A DNA stretch of 64,000 nt from an uncultured Bacteroides sp. (GTDB lineage Bacteria; Bacteroidota; Bacteroidia; Bacteroidales; Bacteroidaceae), in NCBI RefSeq assembly GCF_963675905.1, contig NZ_OY780936.1, positions 2,365,946 to 2,429,945 on the forward strand, given 5' to 3'. Below the pieces are notes generated by a model that searched no databases, was not told the DNA's origin, and was given only the letters and a program-made list of their open reading frames with translations. Both the position numbers and the translations under genes were made by a program. Positions 1 through 8,958 of the stretch are shown one piece after another. Each line of letters begins with the position of its first letter. Within the stretch, counting starts at the first letter, position 1.

Positions 1-1188
1 GTGGACTTTATTCCTTATAATAGTAGCAATGCACCCATAAATACCTACTACGTTAGCAATAGTGGTAATACTACAGGGCAAGTGGCTATTAACAAAATAA
101 AGCTCATTAACCGATTAACAGCAGGCTCCTATCTACTTAAGCGAGTTGCTACAAGCATGTCTGCTACTCCTTCATACTTAGGGAACGAAACATTAGATCA
201 AAACAGCTTTCAAAGTAATTACGTTATTGATCCATGGACTATCATAAAGACTAAGACTAACCTTACAGGTTCACATTTTAATTTATTAAATGGTGGAGCC
301 GGATCTGATCCAGCATCTTCATTATATACCAACTATTTTAATAACAGCTTTACTCTTGGAAGCGAAGATGTAGTAAAAACAGCAAATTTAACAAGTACAA
401 GTAATGGAGAAAAATTTTATATACTAGGTTATACGCTTGAGAATACTACCGACATGACTTGTCAAATGAACGGTTACTCTACCGGAGTTATGTTTGAAAC
501 AAAATACACACCAACTTCTGTAACCGCTTATAATGCTACAACCAGATTAAATGAAGCGAAAACTCTAACCAATGCTGTCACATTTTACACTTATGATAAC
601 AATAATGTGATATGCAACTCTCTTGAAGCTATTGAATTCGCTTCACTGAAAAGTTCCCAGCCAGCAAACGATTTCTTTGCTCAGATCTTTACGACTGCTA
701 ATACCTGGCAGGAAGTACAAAATTATGCCAACCGTATAAAAGATTATGACTTACTGGGGTTCAAAGCTTATTTATCTGATAAACTAAATGGTAAAGTGTT
801 AACCGCAAATCTTAATGAGACTATTTCATGGGATAATTTTGTATCAGCAACCTATGGATACTTAGATGGAAGTATCAATCAAAATGGCATAGATACAAGA
901 CTGGTGCTATTTGGAAAAAATATTAATTGTTACATTAATGGACTTTGCTACTATCCATACTGGATTCGTCATTCAAATAATGGAACCATAGATGAATCAA
1001 TCATGGAATTTGGTATTGTTCGCAATAATGTATACAAGCTAAAAGTCATTTCTTTTTCAGGACTTGGAAAACCAATGCCTTACAGCCCGACTGACACGCC
1101 AGAAAATCCTGATGAAGAATCATTTGTAAGCGTATTCATAACCGTATCTCCGTGGAGATTGATAGCACATCCTGATGTAGTACTTTAA
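1..1188 (+). CDS. Mfa1-like fimbrial major subunit, 5' end outside window
   Basis: The reading frame is open from the first base, and no signal peptide or lipobox is visible, so the N-terminus lies upstream of the window. The last ~60 residues carry the pattern I associate with the C-terminal domain of Mfa1-type fimbrillins: IMEFGIVRNNVYKL, then SFSGLGKP, and a terminal segment ending PWRLIAHPDVVL. In Mfa/Fim fimbriae such subunits are lipoprotein precursors that polymerise on the cell surface by strand exchange. The next gene starts 13 bp downstream and encodes a lipoprotein, and a giant T9SS cargo follows, which fits a fimbrial operon. Family assignment is by motif recall; the exact subunit role (shaft or accessory) is inferred. 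Confidence 0.7.
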   Translation: MDFIPYNSSNAPINTYYVSNSGNTTGQVAINKIKLINRLTAGSYLLKRVATSMSATPSYLGNETLDQNSFQSNYVIDPWTIIKTKTNLTGSHFNLLNGGAGSDPASSLYTNYFNNSFTLGSEDVVKTANLTSTSNGEKFYILGYTLENTTDMTCQMNGYSTGVMFETKYTPTSVTAYNATTRLNEAKTLTNAVTFYTYDNNNVICNSLEAIEFASLKSSQPANDFFAQIFTTANTWQEVQNYANRIKDYDLLGFKAYLSDKLNGKVLTANLNETISWDNFVSATYGYLDGSINQNGIDTRLVLFGKNINCYINGLCYYPYWIRHSNNGTIDESIMEFGIVRNNVYKLKVISFSGLGKPMPYSPTDTPENPDEESFVSVFITVSPWRLIAHPDVVL

Positions 1189-1201
1189 TAAAAGGCGAAA
1201 T

Positions 1202-2464
1202 ATGAAAAAACAAAATTACATATCGGTGTTAAGCCTTCTTATTCTTCTTATTCTCTGTAGTTGTATAGAAGACGATAATCTTACAACAACAGTTAAATCG
1301 GGAGAAGAAACTTATTCTGTGACTTATCGTATCAGTACGCGAAGCAGTAGTGATGCTAATGCTTCAGATAATGAGATGATGAAATCAATTCTCCTTTTTG
1401 TTGTAAATGCTAACAACAAAATTGAAAAGAAGGTAACAGAGACATTTCAGGAAATGAAAAAACTATATGAAATCAAAATTCAGCTGACACCAGGAACAAA
1501 AACAGTTTACGGATTTTCAAACTTATCGGCAAGTAATTTAACAGAAGCAGGACTTGCAAATTTAGAAATAGGAAATACAATGCCAGACTTAACGAATTCT
1601 GCCTTAACTATAGCAAATGGTTTCACCATAGATGCAATATCTGGTAATTACCTTCCCATGAGTAATAAAACCACGTTTACCGTTACAAACATAGCAAATC
1701 AAAGCTTCAACATGGAACTGATCCGCATGCTATGCAAAATGAAGTTGAATTTTAAGAATGAAAGCGGACATTCAATTACATTGAAAGATATAGTACTTAG
1801 TCCTGTTACAACATCAGCTATCTATTTACTACCACGTTCCAATGGTTTAACAGCTCCTGCATTACCTGTTACTAAGACGACAGGTAATTATACATATACT
1901 TTTAATAGCAGTTCAAGTTTCGCTGATAAAGCTGAATTAAAAGATTACATTTTCTATTTCAATGAATCACAAGTTAACAATAATGGATGGTTTAAACTTA
2001 CCCTTAATGCCATAAATGGAACTGATAATGAAGTACGCATGTCACTCACCGATCTTACTTTTATTAACCGGAATGACTATCTACCGCTTAATATTATCCT
2101 AACGGATTATAAATTGGAGTTAGATCTTAAATCGTATCCTCCTATCGGAGGTTATGCCGCGGCTGTTTCAACAACAACAGACGGATATCGTTGTACTTTC
2201 CCCGGGGGTGGCCCGTTCGTTATCACACCAAAGCTTGTACAACTATCCAGCAATTCTGTTATAACTGATGCTAACTGGAGTTTTACATATACAGATGCAT
2301 CATCAATATTTGATAAAGTTCCAACACTAAATAATGGCGAGATAAAAGGAACACTAAAATCTTCAGCCACAGGAACAGCATTGTGTACTATTTCAGTAAA
2401 TGTGTCTACATCGGAAAATATAACCCGGATGCTTTCATATAGAGTATATATAAGTCAGAACTAA
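1202..2464 (+). CDS. Fimbria-associated lipoprotein (Mfa2/FimB-like)
   Basis: This 420-residue protein begins with a lipoprotein signal peptide whose lipobox ends LCSC, with C21 as the probable lipidated cysteine. It is followed by an acidic tether (IEDD) and a Ser/Thr-rich beta-strand-rich body, as in Bacteroidales fimbrial anchor or tip proteins. The segment around ELIRMLCKMKLNF (residues ~175-190) resembles the pattern by which fimbrillin-like N-terminal domains are recognised. It starts 13 bp after the Mfa1-like gene and ends 12 bp before the T9SS cargo, so the three are probably cotranscribed. A role as anchor or terminator of the fimbria is inferred from position and lipidation; it could equally be a minor accessory subunit. 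Confidence 0.6.
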   Translation: MKKQNYISVLSLLILLILCSCIEDDNLTTTVKSGEETYSVTYRISTRSSSDANASDNEMMKSILLFVVNANNKIEKKVTETFQEMKKLYEIKIQLTPGTKTVYGFSNLSASNLTEAGLANLEIGNTMPDLTNSALTIANGFTIDAISGNYLPMSNKTTFTVTNIANQSFNMELIRMLCKMKLNFKNESGHSITLKDIVLSPVTTSAIYLLPRSNGLTAPALPVTKTTGNYTYTFNSSSSFADKAELKDYIFYFNESQVNNNGWFKLTLNAINGTDNEVRMSLTDLTFINRNDYLPLNIILTDYKLELDLKSYPPIGGYAAAVSTTTDGYRCTFPGGGPFVITPKLVQLSSNSVITDANWSFTYTDASSIFDKVPTLNNGEIKGTLKSSATGTALCTISVNVSTSENITRMLSYRVYISQN

Positions 2465-2476
2465 AAAAAACTTCAT

Positions 2477-5400
2477 ATGAAAAACTATACAAATTATATA
2501 TCAGGCCTCCTTTTCTTGTTAATATTTGCTTTTGCAGGTAATGTATCAGGACAGACTAAAACTGTAGCCCATAAAATGGGAGGATATTATTCAGGCTATA
2601 TGGTGAATAATATGCAGAAAACACATGTATATAACACAACTGTTTATGCTAAACCTAATAGCAACATTACATTAAGTTTACCTTCTACAACCACAACTTC
2701 TCCACACCACTATTATCGTTGGTATGATTATGACGCAGACAGCAAATCTACTCTATTATCAACAACTTTAGGTACCGATTACTCTAATGGTAGAGTTGCA
2801 TATGGTGGAGGAACACTGATCGAAAATATAACCTATTCGGTACCAAGTAATATTACATCAGATGCTATTGCCTGTGATGTATCAGCAAATACTGACTATA
2901 ATCTGAGTGGTAGTACTTTGACAGAACCAACCCTTTCTTATCGGTGTATCTACAATATAAGAAGTGCATATGAAATTGCTGATAAACTGAAAATTTATCC
3001 TTCATCTGGCACCAGCTATCTAGAAGAATATACTATATATATGCCTTCAGCAAAACTAACCAATGCGAATGATAATCCTAGAGTCTGTTTAAAATACAAT
3101 GCAGACAACTACTTTGGATATAATCCAAATAACGGTTTAGTACAAGGCGGTTATTCCAACTTTACACTCAATGGTGCATCTGAGGCATTTACTAGTACAA
3201 ATATGCGTTTTTGTTATGTATCCCCAGGAGCCGCAGGTACTTCTAAGACAATAACAGTTACAATGAAGTGTCAAAACACTTCTAACCCTAATAGAACTAG
3301 TTATAACACTTATAATATAGCTAAATTTACTATTTACTTTGTATCTGACCTCCCAATGCCGTATGATAATTTAACCGGTGGAAATGAAAGGCGTTCCATT
3401 AGTTATTTAAATAATAACTACTTTTTATTAAGTAAATTAGATTTCGATTATAATACCGTTCCTGCAACTGCAGCTAATAATATGTATGCTAGTCCGCTAC
3501 CTTGGGATGTTTGTACATACGGTTTTTCAGCAACTACAAATCGTGGTTTTGACAATAAAGTAAGTCAATGGAATGAATATGGTTTTTATAAAACAGCCAA
3601 TGTTACTAATGTCAGCGATGCTAGTGCCAATTATACCTGGTACAATAATAGCAAGAGCGAAGTTCGAGACCGAAAGTATTATGATAGTAATGGGAATCAG
3701 GCTGGCTATTTTCTTTATGTAGATGCAGCCGAGACACCTGGTATTATTGCAAAACTAGATATTGGTGAGCTTTGTTCAGGAACTAAACTTTTCGTTTCAG
3801 CAGGAATTTGCAGTTTAACTGAAGATGCTGCCGATTCCGACCCTGATTTGAATTTTGTTTTTATTGGAGTTGATGCAAGTGGTAATGAAACCGAACTTAA
3901 TCGATATACATCCGGTGATATTCCCAGCAAAACAACAATAGCCCCATGGTATCAGATTTTCTATTCGTTTACTTTTAATTCCAATATTGAATATTCATCT
4001 TACAGATTACAGATAGAGAACAACTGTAAAAACACATCCGGTGGAGACTATGCTGTAGATGATATCCGTATATACCGAAGCAAACCATCTGTGCAAGCTA
4101 GTCAAATGAAACTTGAGTGCGGAAGTAATAATAATAAAGTAAAGTTCAGAGTAGAGTATGGTAAACTTCTCTCTACTTTAGGTCTAACAGAAGTAACTTC
4201 AGGTACCGGAACTATTATAAATGCAAACTATAAGATACTGGATAGCTCTAAGAATACATTAAACTACAACTACAACACAGACACAAATCCAGTTACTAAT
4301 AATGGCGTAGTTAGATTTAGCACAAAATTTAGTGCAATGACGGCTCTCACAAGTGGAACAGAACCTCCTCTTACATACAGCCAGACACCTGCACTTGCAT
4401 ATACCGAAACAGAAACAATTGATAATGTGACATATCGTTATATCGTATTTCAAGCACCCAGTAATAATATGCTGAAAATAAACAATACTTATTATTTGTC
4501 GGTTGCTAACTCACAGGGAGTTTTCTTAACTGGTATTTGTGATATGATCAGCGATCCGTTTGTTGTCGTACGATCTTCTACAGCTACTGTTGACGGAGAA
4601 AGCTGGGTAACTGGTAATGGAATATGTTATGGTAATGAGCTTGAATTCGGAGCTAAATTGAGAGACAGAAATACTCTCGAAGAAATAGTTTGCCGCTATG
4701 ATTGGTATATTGGAACGGAAGATCAATTCACAACAACTCCATCTGGTGGAATGTCTGTTAGCACAGCTTTAGGATTATATCGGCATGTCTATCCTAATCC
4801 ATCAAAAACATATACAGGATTATCCCCTGCAAGCGGCAGTTTCACTCAGGCAGCCTACAATTTACTTAATAGTTTAATAACTAATCAATGGCTTCAACTA
4901 AACAAAACAAGCATTAGCCGTATTTTAAGGGAGGGAGAAACTATTATTGCTATTCCAATAATAGGAACAGCAGAAACCACATCTACAACCACAACTGTAA
5001 ATCTGTGTAGTGATTATATTGTTATAGCAGCAGGAGCAAACCACAAAAATCCTTCGATACAATTGAGTGGAGAAGGAGCAAGTAAGACTGCATCTGTTAG
5101 AATTGGTTTAAGCCAATTTAATGATTTAAAAAATAATTCTACAAAAACGCTGACAATACCAGTATATAGTTTTAAAAATTCAGACCAAAGCAATACTAAA
5201 AATCTTATTAAGGCAAGTGATAGCAATGTATATCTGATAAAAACTGATGATTCATCTATTTCAGGCGTTGATTCTTTAAATCCAAGTAAAATAATAGCAA
5301 CCTTAGAAACAGTAAATATTACTCCTGCTACGGGAGATACCGACTACCTTACATTCAAATTTTCTTCAGGAACTATTAGTGTTAAAGAGGGATATACATA

Positions 5401-7384
5401 TAAAATAGAATTTCATTTTAATGAGGCATATTCTTCAAATGGAGAAATACCTTGCGACGGTGTAGCATCCTTTAACCTGAAAATAGTTCCCGAATATCTG
5501 ACATGGACAGGTGTTAATGGCGACAACTGGAATAACGATGGTAATTGGAGACGTTCCTTGAAAGCAGAGTTGTATAAAGATGCAAATTATACAGACGATA
5601 CCAATAATAAAGGCTTTGTACCAATGAATTTTTCAAAAGTAACAATTCCAAATTCTACAAAAGCTCCATGGTTGTACAGTTTAACAGGTTCGCCATATTT
5701 TAATATGACTAATACGAACTATACAGATGTTACTGACAGAACTGCCAATGCTGCAACAACAAGTATTGAGTATAGTTTGATGGTGCAAGCAAACGGAATA
5801 AACTACAATTGTAGTAATTTCTATGGAAATACCTGCAGCCAGGTTTATTTCAAACCTTCTGCCGAAATGAGAAATACTAATTATCTCATCTATAATAAAG
5901 CATGGGTAGACTTTGAACTAACTTCCGGTCGTTGGTACATGCTTTCTTCTCCTCTAAAAGGTGTAGTAGCTGGTGATATGTATCTCCCTACGGCAAATGG
6001 AAAACAGAATACAGAAGCATTCCAATCTATAACATATAGCAGTACAACAAATAACCGTTTCAGTCCGGCTATTTATCAACGAAGTTGGGACCACAGTTCT
6101 TCTACAGTATTTAAGACAGACGGAAACACTTATGATTCATTTATATCTGCTAACTGGAGTCAGGTATATAATAAGGTAGATGAAACATATACTTCCGGTA
6201 AAGGTTTTTCTATTCGTCCGGTTTATGGTACAGAAGGTACAGATAAAGTGTTGTTCCGTATACCGAAAGATGATGCTAACTATTCTTATTATTCCTATGA
6301 TGGTAGTATTATTAATAATAATACAACAATAAATCGTGCCAATAATGGAAAACTGGCTTTCGAAAACAATGCATCGGATATATCATTAATACTTTCAAAT
6401 AATACAGGAACAAATAATATATACCTAATTGGCAATCCATTTATGGCTACACTAGATATGGCAAAGTTCCTGAACGCACATCCGTCTTTTGAAAGAAGAT
6501 TCTGGATATTAACAGGAACCGGACAAAGTACAGTTGCAATTGATAACAATGGAGCGATAACTACTTCCGGAAGCGAAATATTAACGGGAACAGTAGCCCC
6601 AATGCAGTCTTTCTTTGTAGAAAAGAAGTCATCCATATCAGGCGATCCAATCATTACTTTTACACCTGATATGACAATTGCCAAACCATCTTTGGGTACC
6701 CCTGTCCGTTCCATTAGTAATGAAGATAATACATCCGATAATTCATCTTGCTTGCGTATTATTGCTGAACGAGATGGTTATTCAAGTGCAATTCTTATTA
6801 AAGAAGATATTAATGCATCCGACAATTACAATTCAGAGGAAGATGTTCCGGTATTAATGGACTCCAATCTGGCAGATGCCCCTACCCTCTACTCCATGGC
6901 AGGAAACCAGGCAGTAAGTATCAATGTGATGTCTTCTCAAAAAACTATACCTTTGGGCATATATAGTGAAAATAATAACAACGTGAATCTGACGTTTAAA
7001 GGTCTTGATAACTTTGGCGGATATATGGAACTTTATGACGCATTATTGAATCAAGCTACAGAATTAAACGGAACAAATGCCAGTGTAACAATGCCTGGTA
7101 ATACTCACGGTCGCTATTATCTGAACTTTACAAGTACAGCTATCGGTCAGCAAGAAAGTAATATAGTAGTCTATTCTCCTGAACGAGAAAGAGTGGTTGT
7201 AGCTACTTCTGCATCGGATAAGCTTCAGAATATCAAAATATTTAGTTTAAGTGGCACTATATTAAAAGAGCTGACTGGTTTAGACACTGCAAAGGTGGAA
7301 ATATTGTTACCAAGTGGAGTGTATATAATTAGAGTGCAAAGTCTGGAGAATATTGAAACTAAAAAAATAGCTTGCAAGCAATAG
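2477..7384 (+). CDS. Giant secreted protein with T9SS C-terminal sorting domain
   Basis: The 1635-residue product has a Sec signal peptide (hydrophobic residues ~9-22, cleavage near VSGQ). It ends in a ~75-residue domain with the features of a type A type IX secretion sorting domain: a first strand NIVVYSPE, a central NIKIFSLSG, and a last block PSGVYIIRV followed by a short basic tail. A TWTGVNGDNWNNDGNW segment lies near residue 1010. The middle is Asn/Ser/Thr-rich and likely beta-structured, as in adhesins; I see no catalytic motif. It is the last gene of the fimbria-like operon. In P. gingivalis the accessory fimbrillin Mfa5 is also a large T9SS substrate, so a fimbrial tip or adhesin role is a reasonable inference. 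A strong bidirectional terminator follows. Confidence 0.75.
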   Translation: MKNYTNYISGLLFLLIFAFAGNVSGQTKTVAHKMGGYYSGYMVNNMQKTHVYNTTVYAKPNSNITLSLPSTTTTSPHHYYRWYDYDADSKSTLLSTTLGTDYSNGRVAYGGGTLIENITYSVPSNITSDAIACDVSANTDYNLSGSTLTEPTLSYRCIYNIRSAYEIADKLKIYPSSGTSYLEEYTIYMPSAKLTNANDNPRVCLKYNADNYFGYNPNNGLVQGGYSNFTLNGASEAFTSTNMRFCYVSPGAAGTSKTITVTMKCQNTSNPNRTSYNTYNIAKFTIYFVSDLPMPYDNLTGGNERRSISYLNNNYFLLSKLDFDYNTVPATAANNMYASPLPWDVCTYGFSATTNRGFDNKVSQWNEYGFYKTANVTNVSDASANYTWYNNSKSEVRDRKYYDSNGNQAGYFLYVDAAETPGIIAKLDIGELCSGTKLFVSAGICSLTEDAADSDPDLNFVFIGVDASGNETELNRYTSGDIPSKTTIAPWYQIFYSFTFNSNIEYSSYRLQIENNCKNTSGGDYAVDDIRIYRSKPSVQASQMKLECGSNNNKVKFRVEYGKLLSTLGLTEVTSGTGTIINANYKILDSSKNTLNYNYNTDTNPVTNNGVVRFSTKFSAMTALTSGTEPPLTYSQTPALAYTETETIDNVTYRYIVFQAPSNNMLKINNTYYLSVANSQGVFLTGICDMISDPFVVVRSSTATVDGESWVTGNGICYGNELEFGAKLRDRNTLEEIVCRYDWYIGTEDQFTTTPSGGMSVSTALGLYRHVYPNPSKTYTGLSPASGSFTQAAYNLLNSLITNQWLQLNKTSISRILREGETIIAIPIIGTAETTSTTTTVNLCSDYIVIAAGANHKNPSIQLSGEGASKTASVRIGLSQFNDLKNNSTKTLTIPVYSFKNSDQSNTKNLIKASDSNVYLIKTDDSSISGVDSLNPSKIIATLETVNITPATGDTDYLTFKFSSGTISVKEGYTYKIEFHFNEAYSSNGEIPCDGVASFNLKIVPEYLTWTGVNGDNWNNDGNWRRSLKAELYKDANYTDDTNNKGFVPMNFSKVTIPNSTKAPWLYSLTGSPYFNMTNTNYTDVTDRTANAATTSIEYSLMVQANGINYNCSNFYGNTCSQVYFKPSAEMRNTNYLIYNKAWVDFELTSGRWYMLSSPLKGVVAGDMYLPTANGKQNTEAFQSITYSSTTNNRFSPAIYQRSWDHSSSTVFKTDGNTYDSFISANWSQVYNKVDETYTSGKGFSIRPVYGTEGTDKVLFRIPKDDANYSYYSYDGSIINNNTTINRANNGKLAFENNASDISLILSNNTGTNNIYLIGNPFMATLDMAKFLNAHPSFERRFWILTGTGQSTVAIDNNGAITTSGSEILTGTVAPMQSFFVEKKSSISGDPIITFTPDMTIAKPSLGTPVRSISNEDNTSDNSSCLRIIAERDGYSSAILIKEDINASDNYNSEEDVPVLMDSNLADAPTLYSMAGNQAVSINVMSSQKTIPLGIYSENNNNVNLTFKGLDNFGGYMELYDALLNQATELNGTNASVTMPGNTHGRYYLNFTSTAIGQQESNIVVYSPERERVVVATSASDKLQNIKIFSLSGTILKELTGLDTAKVEILLPSGVYIIRVQSLENIETKKIACKQ

Positions 7385-7402
7385 TTAATACCCTGTTTTT
7401 AA

Positions 7403-7437
7403 AACGGTCTGCTTTTTGAATAAGAAGGCAGACCGTT
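7403..7437. terminator. Bidirectional intrinsic terminator
   Basis: A perfect 10-bp stem (AACGGTCTGC at 7403-7412 with GCAGACCGTT at 7428-7437) lies between two convergent genes, with T- and A-rich flanks on both sides. It can end transcription of both the T9SS cargo gene and the DUF5106 gene. Confidence 0.8.
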
Positions 7438-7440
7438 ATT

Positions 7441-8376
7441 TTATAGTTTTTCAAAATAATTCTCTAATACTCCAAACGAAGGATTCTTAAGAAGAACTCG
7501 TTTTTCACGGTTTAAAAGATATATAGCAGGTATCACTCTCAAATCATATAGTTCACTATTACGAATCTTCTGCTTTTTATCATATACACAGATCCAGTTA
7601 GAGGGATATTTCCACAATTGTTTTCTCCAACTGCCAAATTCATCTTCAGTATAAACAGAAAGAATTATCAGCTTATTATTTTTTTTCTGATTTTGTAACG
7701 AACTTAAAACAGGCGAAGCAATAATCTGTTCCCTGAATTCTTCGCATAACTCACAATCGGGATTATTAAAAAAAAGGAGAGTATATTCGCTGTTAAGGGC
7801 TGCAAGTGTACCACTTTTACCGGAAGCAAGGGTGTATACAAAATTAGTCGCTATACCGCCGGGACGATTCTTGCGAACCATGGATAACTGATAACGATAA
7901 GTAAGTTTAAATGTATCATCCACTTTCTTTGATGCGACAATAGATTCTAAAAAAGGAAGATATAATTCCTCGTTATATATCGGTGAATGGGATTCATATA
8001 GGTATTTTTCAGCCAATTTGCTCAAAAAAGAATAAATAGAGGTATTTGATTCAGCCTTACACATCAGCTTTTTTATACCGGAACATGCTATAGGATAAGA
8101 AGTATGAGGAAGCACACCTAAAAAATCGGCAAAGATAGGTTCTATAGAATCTAACCTTTGAGTCTGAGATGTATCTGTAAATGCAAAATGATCCCAATAA
8201 TGTTCAACTAAATATTTTGCACGTCTCTGAGGAGTAGTAAGCGTATTTGGTATTTCAGGCAAACGGAATATTTGATTTTCCATTTGAGCTCTTTGTGATT
8301 CTCTTTTTTTAATTTCTTTGCACCCTATTATTAGGATAGAACAAATTATATACAACAAAAAGATGTGTGTTTTCAT
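7441..8376 (-). CDS. DUF5106 lipoprotein with thioredoxin-like fold
   Basis: The 311-residue protein starts with a lipoprotein signal peptide (lipobox IIGC, C19). The middle (residues ~35-180) matches the DUF5106 pattern of Bacteroidales: PEIPNTLTTPQRRAKYLVEHY, then WDHF. The C-terminal third is thioredoxin-like: FFNNPDCELCEEF carries a CxxC pair (C208, C211) and is followed by ILSVYTEDE and a cis-Pro-like VIPAIYLL. It is therefore probably a periplasm-facing, membrane-anchored thiol protein; substrate unknown. It is monocistronic, with a -7 element TAACTTTG upstream and a terminator shared with the convergent gene. An unusual TGTACA array lies 220-290 bp upstream. Confidence 0.75.
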   Translation of the reverse strand: MKTHIFLLYIICSILIIGCKEIKKRESQRAQMENQIFRLPEIPNTLTTPQRRAKYLVEHYWDHFAFTDTSQTQRLDSIEPIFADFLGVLPHTSYPIACSGIKKLMCKAESNTSIYSFLSKLAEKYLYESHSPIYNEELYLPFLESIVASKKVDDTFKLTYRYQLSMVRKNRPGGIATNFVYTLASGKSGTLAALNSEYTLLFFNNPDCELCEEFREQIIASPVLSSLQNQKKNNKLIILSVYTEDEFGSWRKQLWKYPSNWICVYDKKQKIRNSELYDLRVIPAIYLLNREKRVLLKNPSFGVLENYFEKL

Positions 8377-8410
8377 TATTCTTATATTGTTTATAATTAA
8401 CAGGTATATA

Positions 8411-8418
8411 CAAAGTTA
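8411..8418 (-). promoter_or_regulatory. -7 promoter element of the DUF5106 gene
   Basis: On the minus strand this is TAACTTTG, an exact match to the Bacteroidetes -7 consensus TAnnTTTG, 35 bp before the start codon. I see no good -33 element at the expected spacing. Confidence 0.5.
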
Positions 8419-8598
8419 CTATTTTTTATTTATAATTCATTTTATCGAATTACTATTTTAGTTATCCACCTGTTTATACTTATTCTACAAATGGTATTAC
8501 GATACATTTTTATCTATTTGCAAGATTACAAAGCCGGTGAAGTGTACAATATATCTTTAAGAGTATTGTATTTCTCAGGAATAAGATTGTTGCATTGT

Positions 8599-8686
8599 TG
8601 TACAAAACAAAGATTTCTTCTGTACAAAAGAATAAATTGTTTTGTACAGAAGAATGCATTCTTTTGTACAAGAATACAAAAAGCAG
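8599..8686. repeat. Four TGTACA palindromes at exact 22-bp spacing
   Basis: TGTACA occurs at 8599, 8621, 8643 and 8665, each 22 bp from the next and mostly embedded in TTTTGTACAAAA. Units 2 and 3 also form a perfect 13-bp hairpin (8617-8629 with 8640-8652), and GAATGCATTC (8652-8661) is a further palindrome. A spacing of 22 bp is two helical turns, so dimeric proteins would sit on one face of the DNA. The array lies in the ~580-bp gap between the DUF5106 gene and the ABC permease gene; the rest of that gap holds no credible gene. The 66-codon open frame across the array is a by-product of the repeats. Confidence 0.75.
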
Positions 8687-8844
8687 ATTAAGACTTTTTT
8701 TAGAGTAAAACGAGGTATTGTTATAACTCTGAGGTGATACTTAAAAAAGTTCTGTGTGAATGGTTAATGCTGGATTCAACTTTGTAGATAATAACAAAGC
8801 CTGATTGAAGACTTATAAAAAGAAGTAGTGGAAGATAGTGGAAA

Positions 8845-8955
8845 TTGGTGGCAGATAAAGTGTTTTAATAATTTATCTGCCACCAACTAAAAGGCCCGTA
8901 AACAGGGCGATTTACTAGATTTTAGTAGCAGGTGGCAGATAAATTTATATTTTTC
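8845..8955. repeat. Dispersed GTGGCAGATAAA palindromic repeat, copy A
   Basis: A perfect 15-bp inverted repeat (TTGGTGGCAGATAAA at 8845-8859 and its complement at 8872-8886) is followed by a further direct copy of GGTGGCAGATAAA at 8931-8943 and by ATTTTTCGTT. The same succession of motifs recurs at 62564-62696, and a related one at 59943-60027, on either side of the VirE-type gene. No gene lies inside this copy. A GGCCCGTAAACAGGGC segment sits between the repeats. Confidence 0.7.
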
Positions 8956-8958
8956 GTT

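Noticed and set aside
6295-6714. Long antisense open frame within the T9SS cargo gene
   Set aside because: It is a by-product of Asn/Thr-rich codons in the real gene; no promoter or family likeness.
8599-8686. Plasmid-type replication origin
   Set aside because: The 22-bp period recalls iterons, but there is no rep gene nearby and the context is chromosomal.
8491-8691. 66-codon open frame
   Set aside because: It lies across the TGTACA array, has repeat-derived Lys/Phe/Cys-rich sequence and no family likeness.
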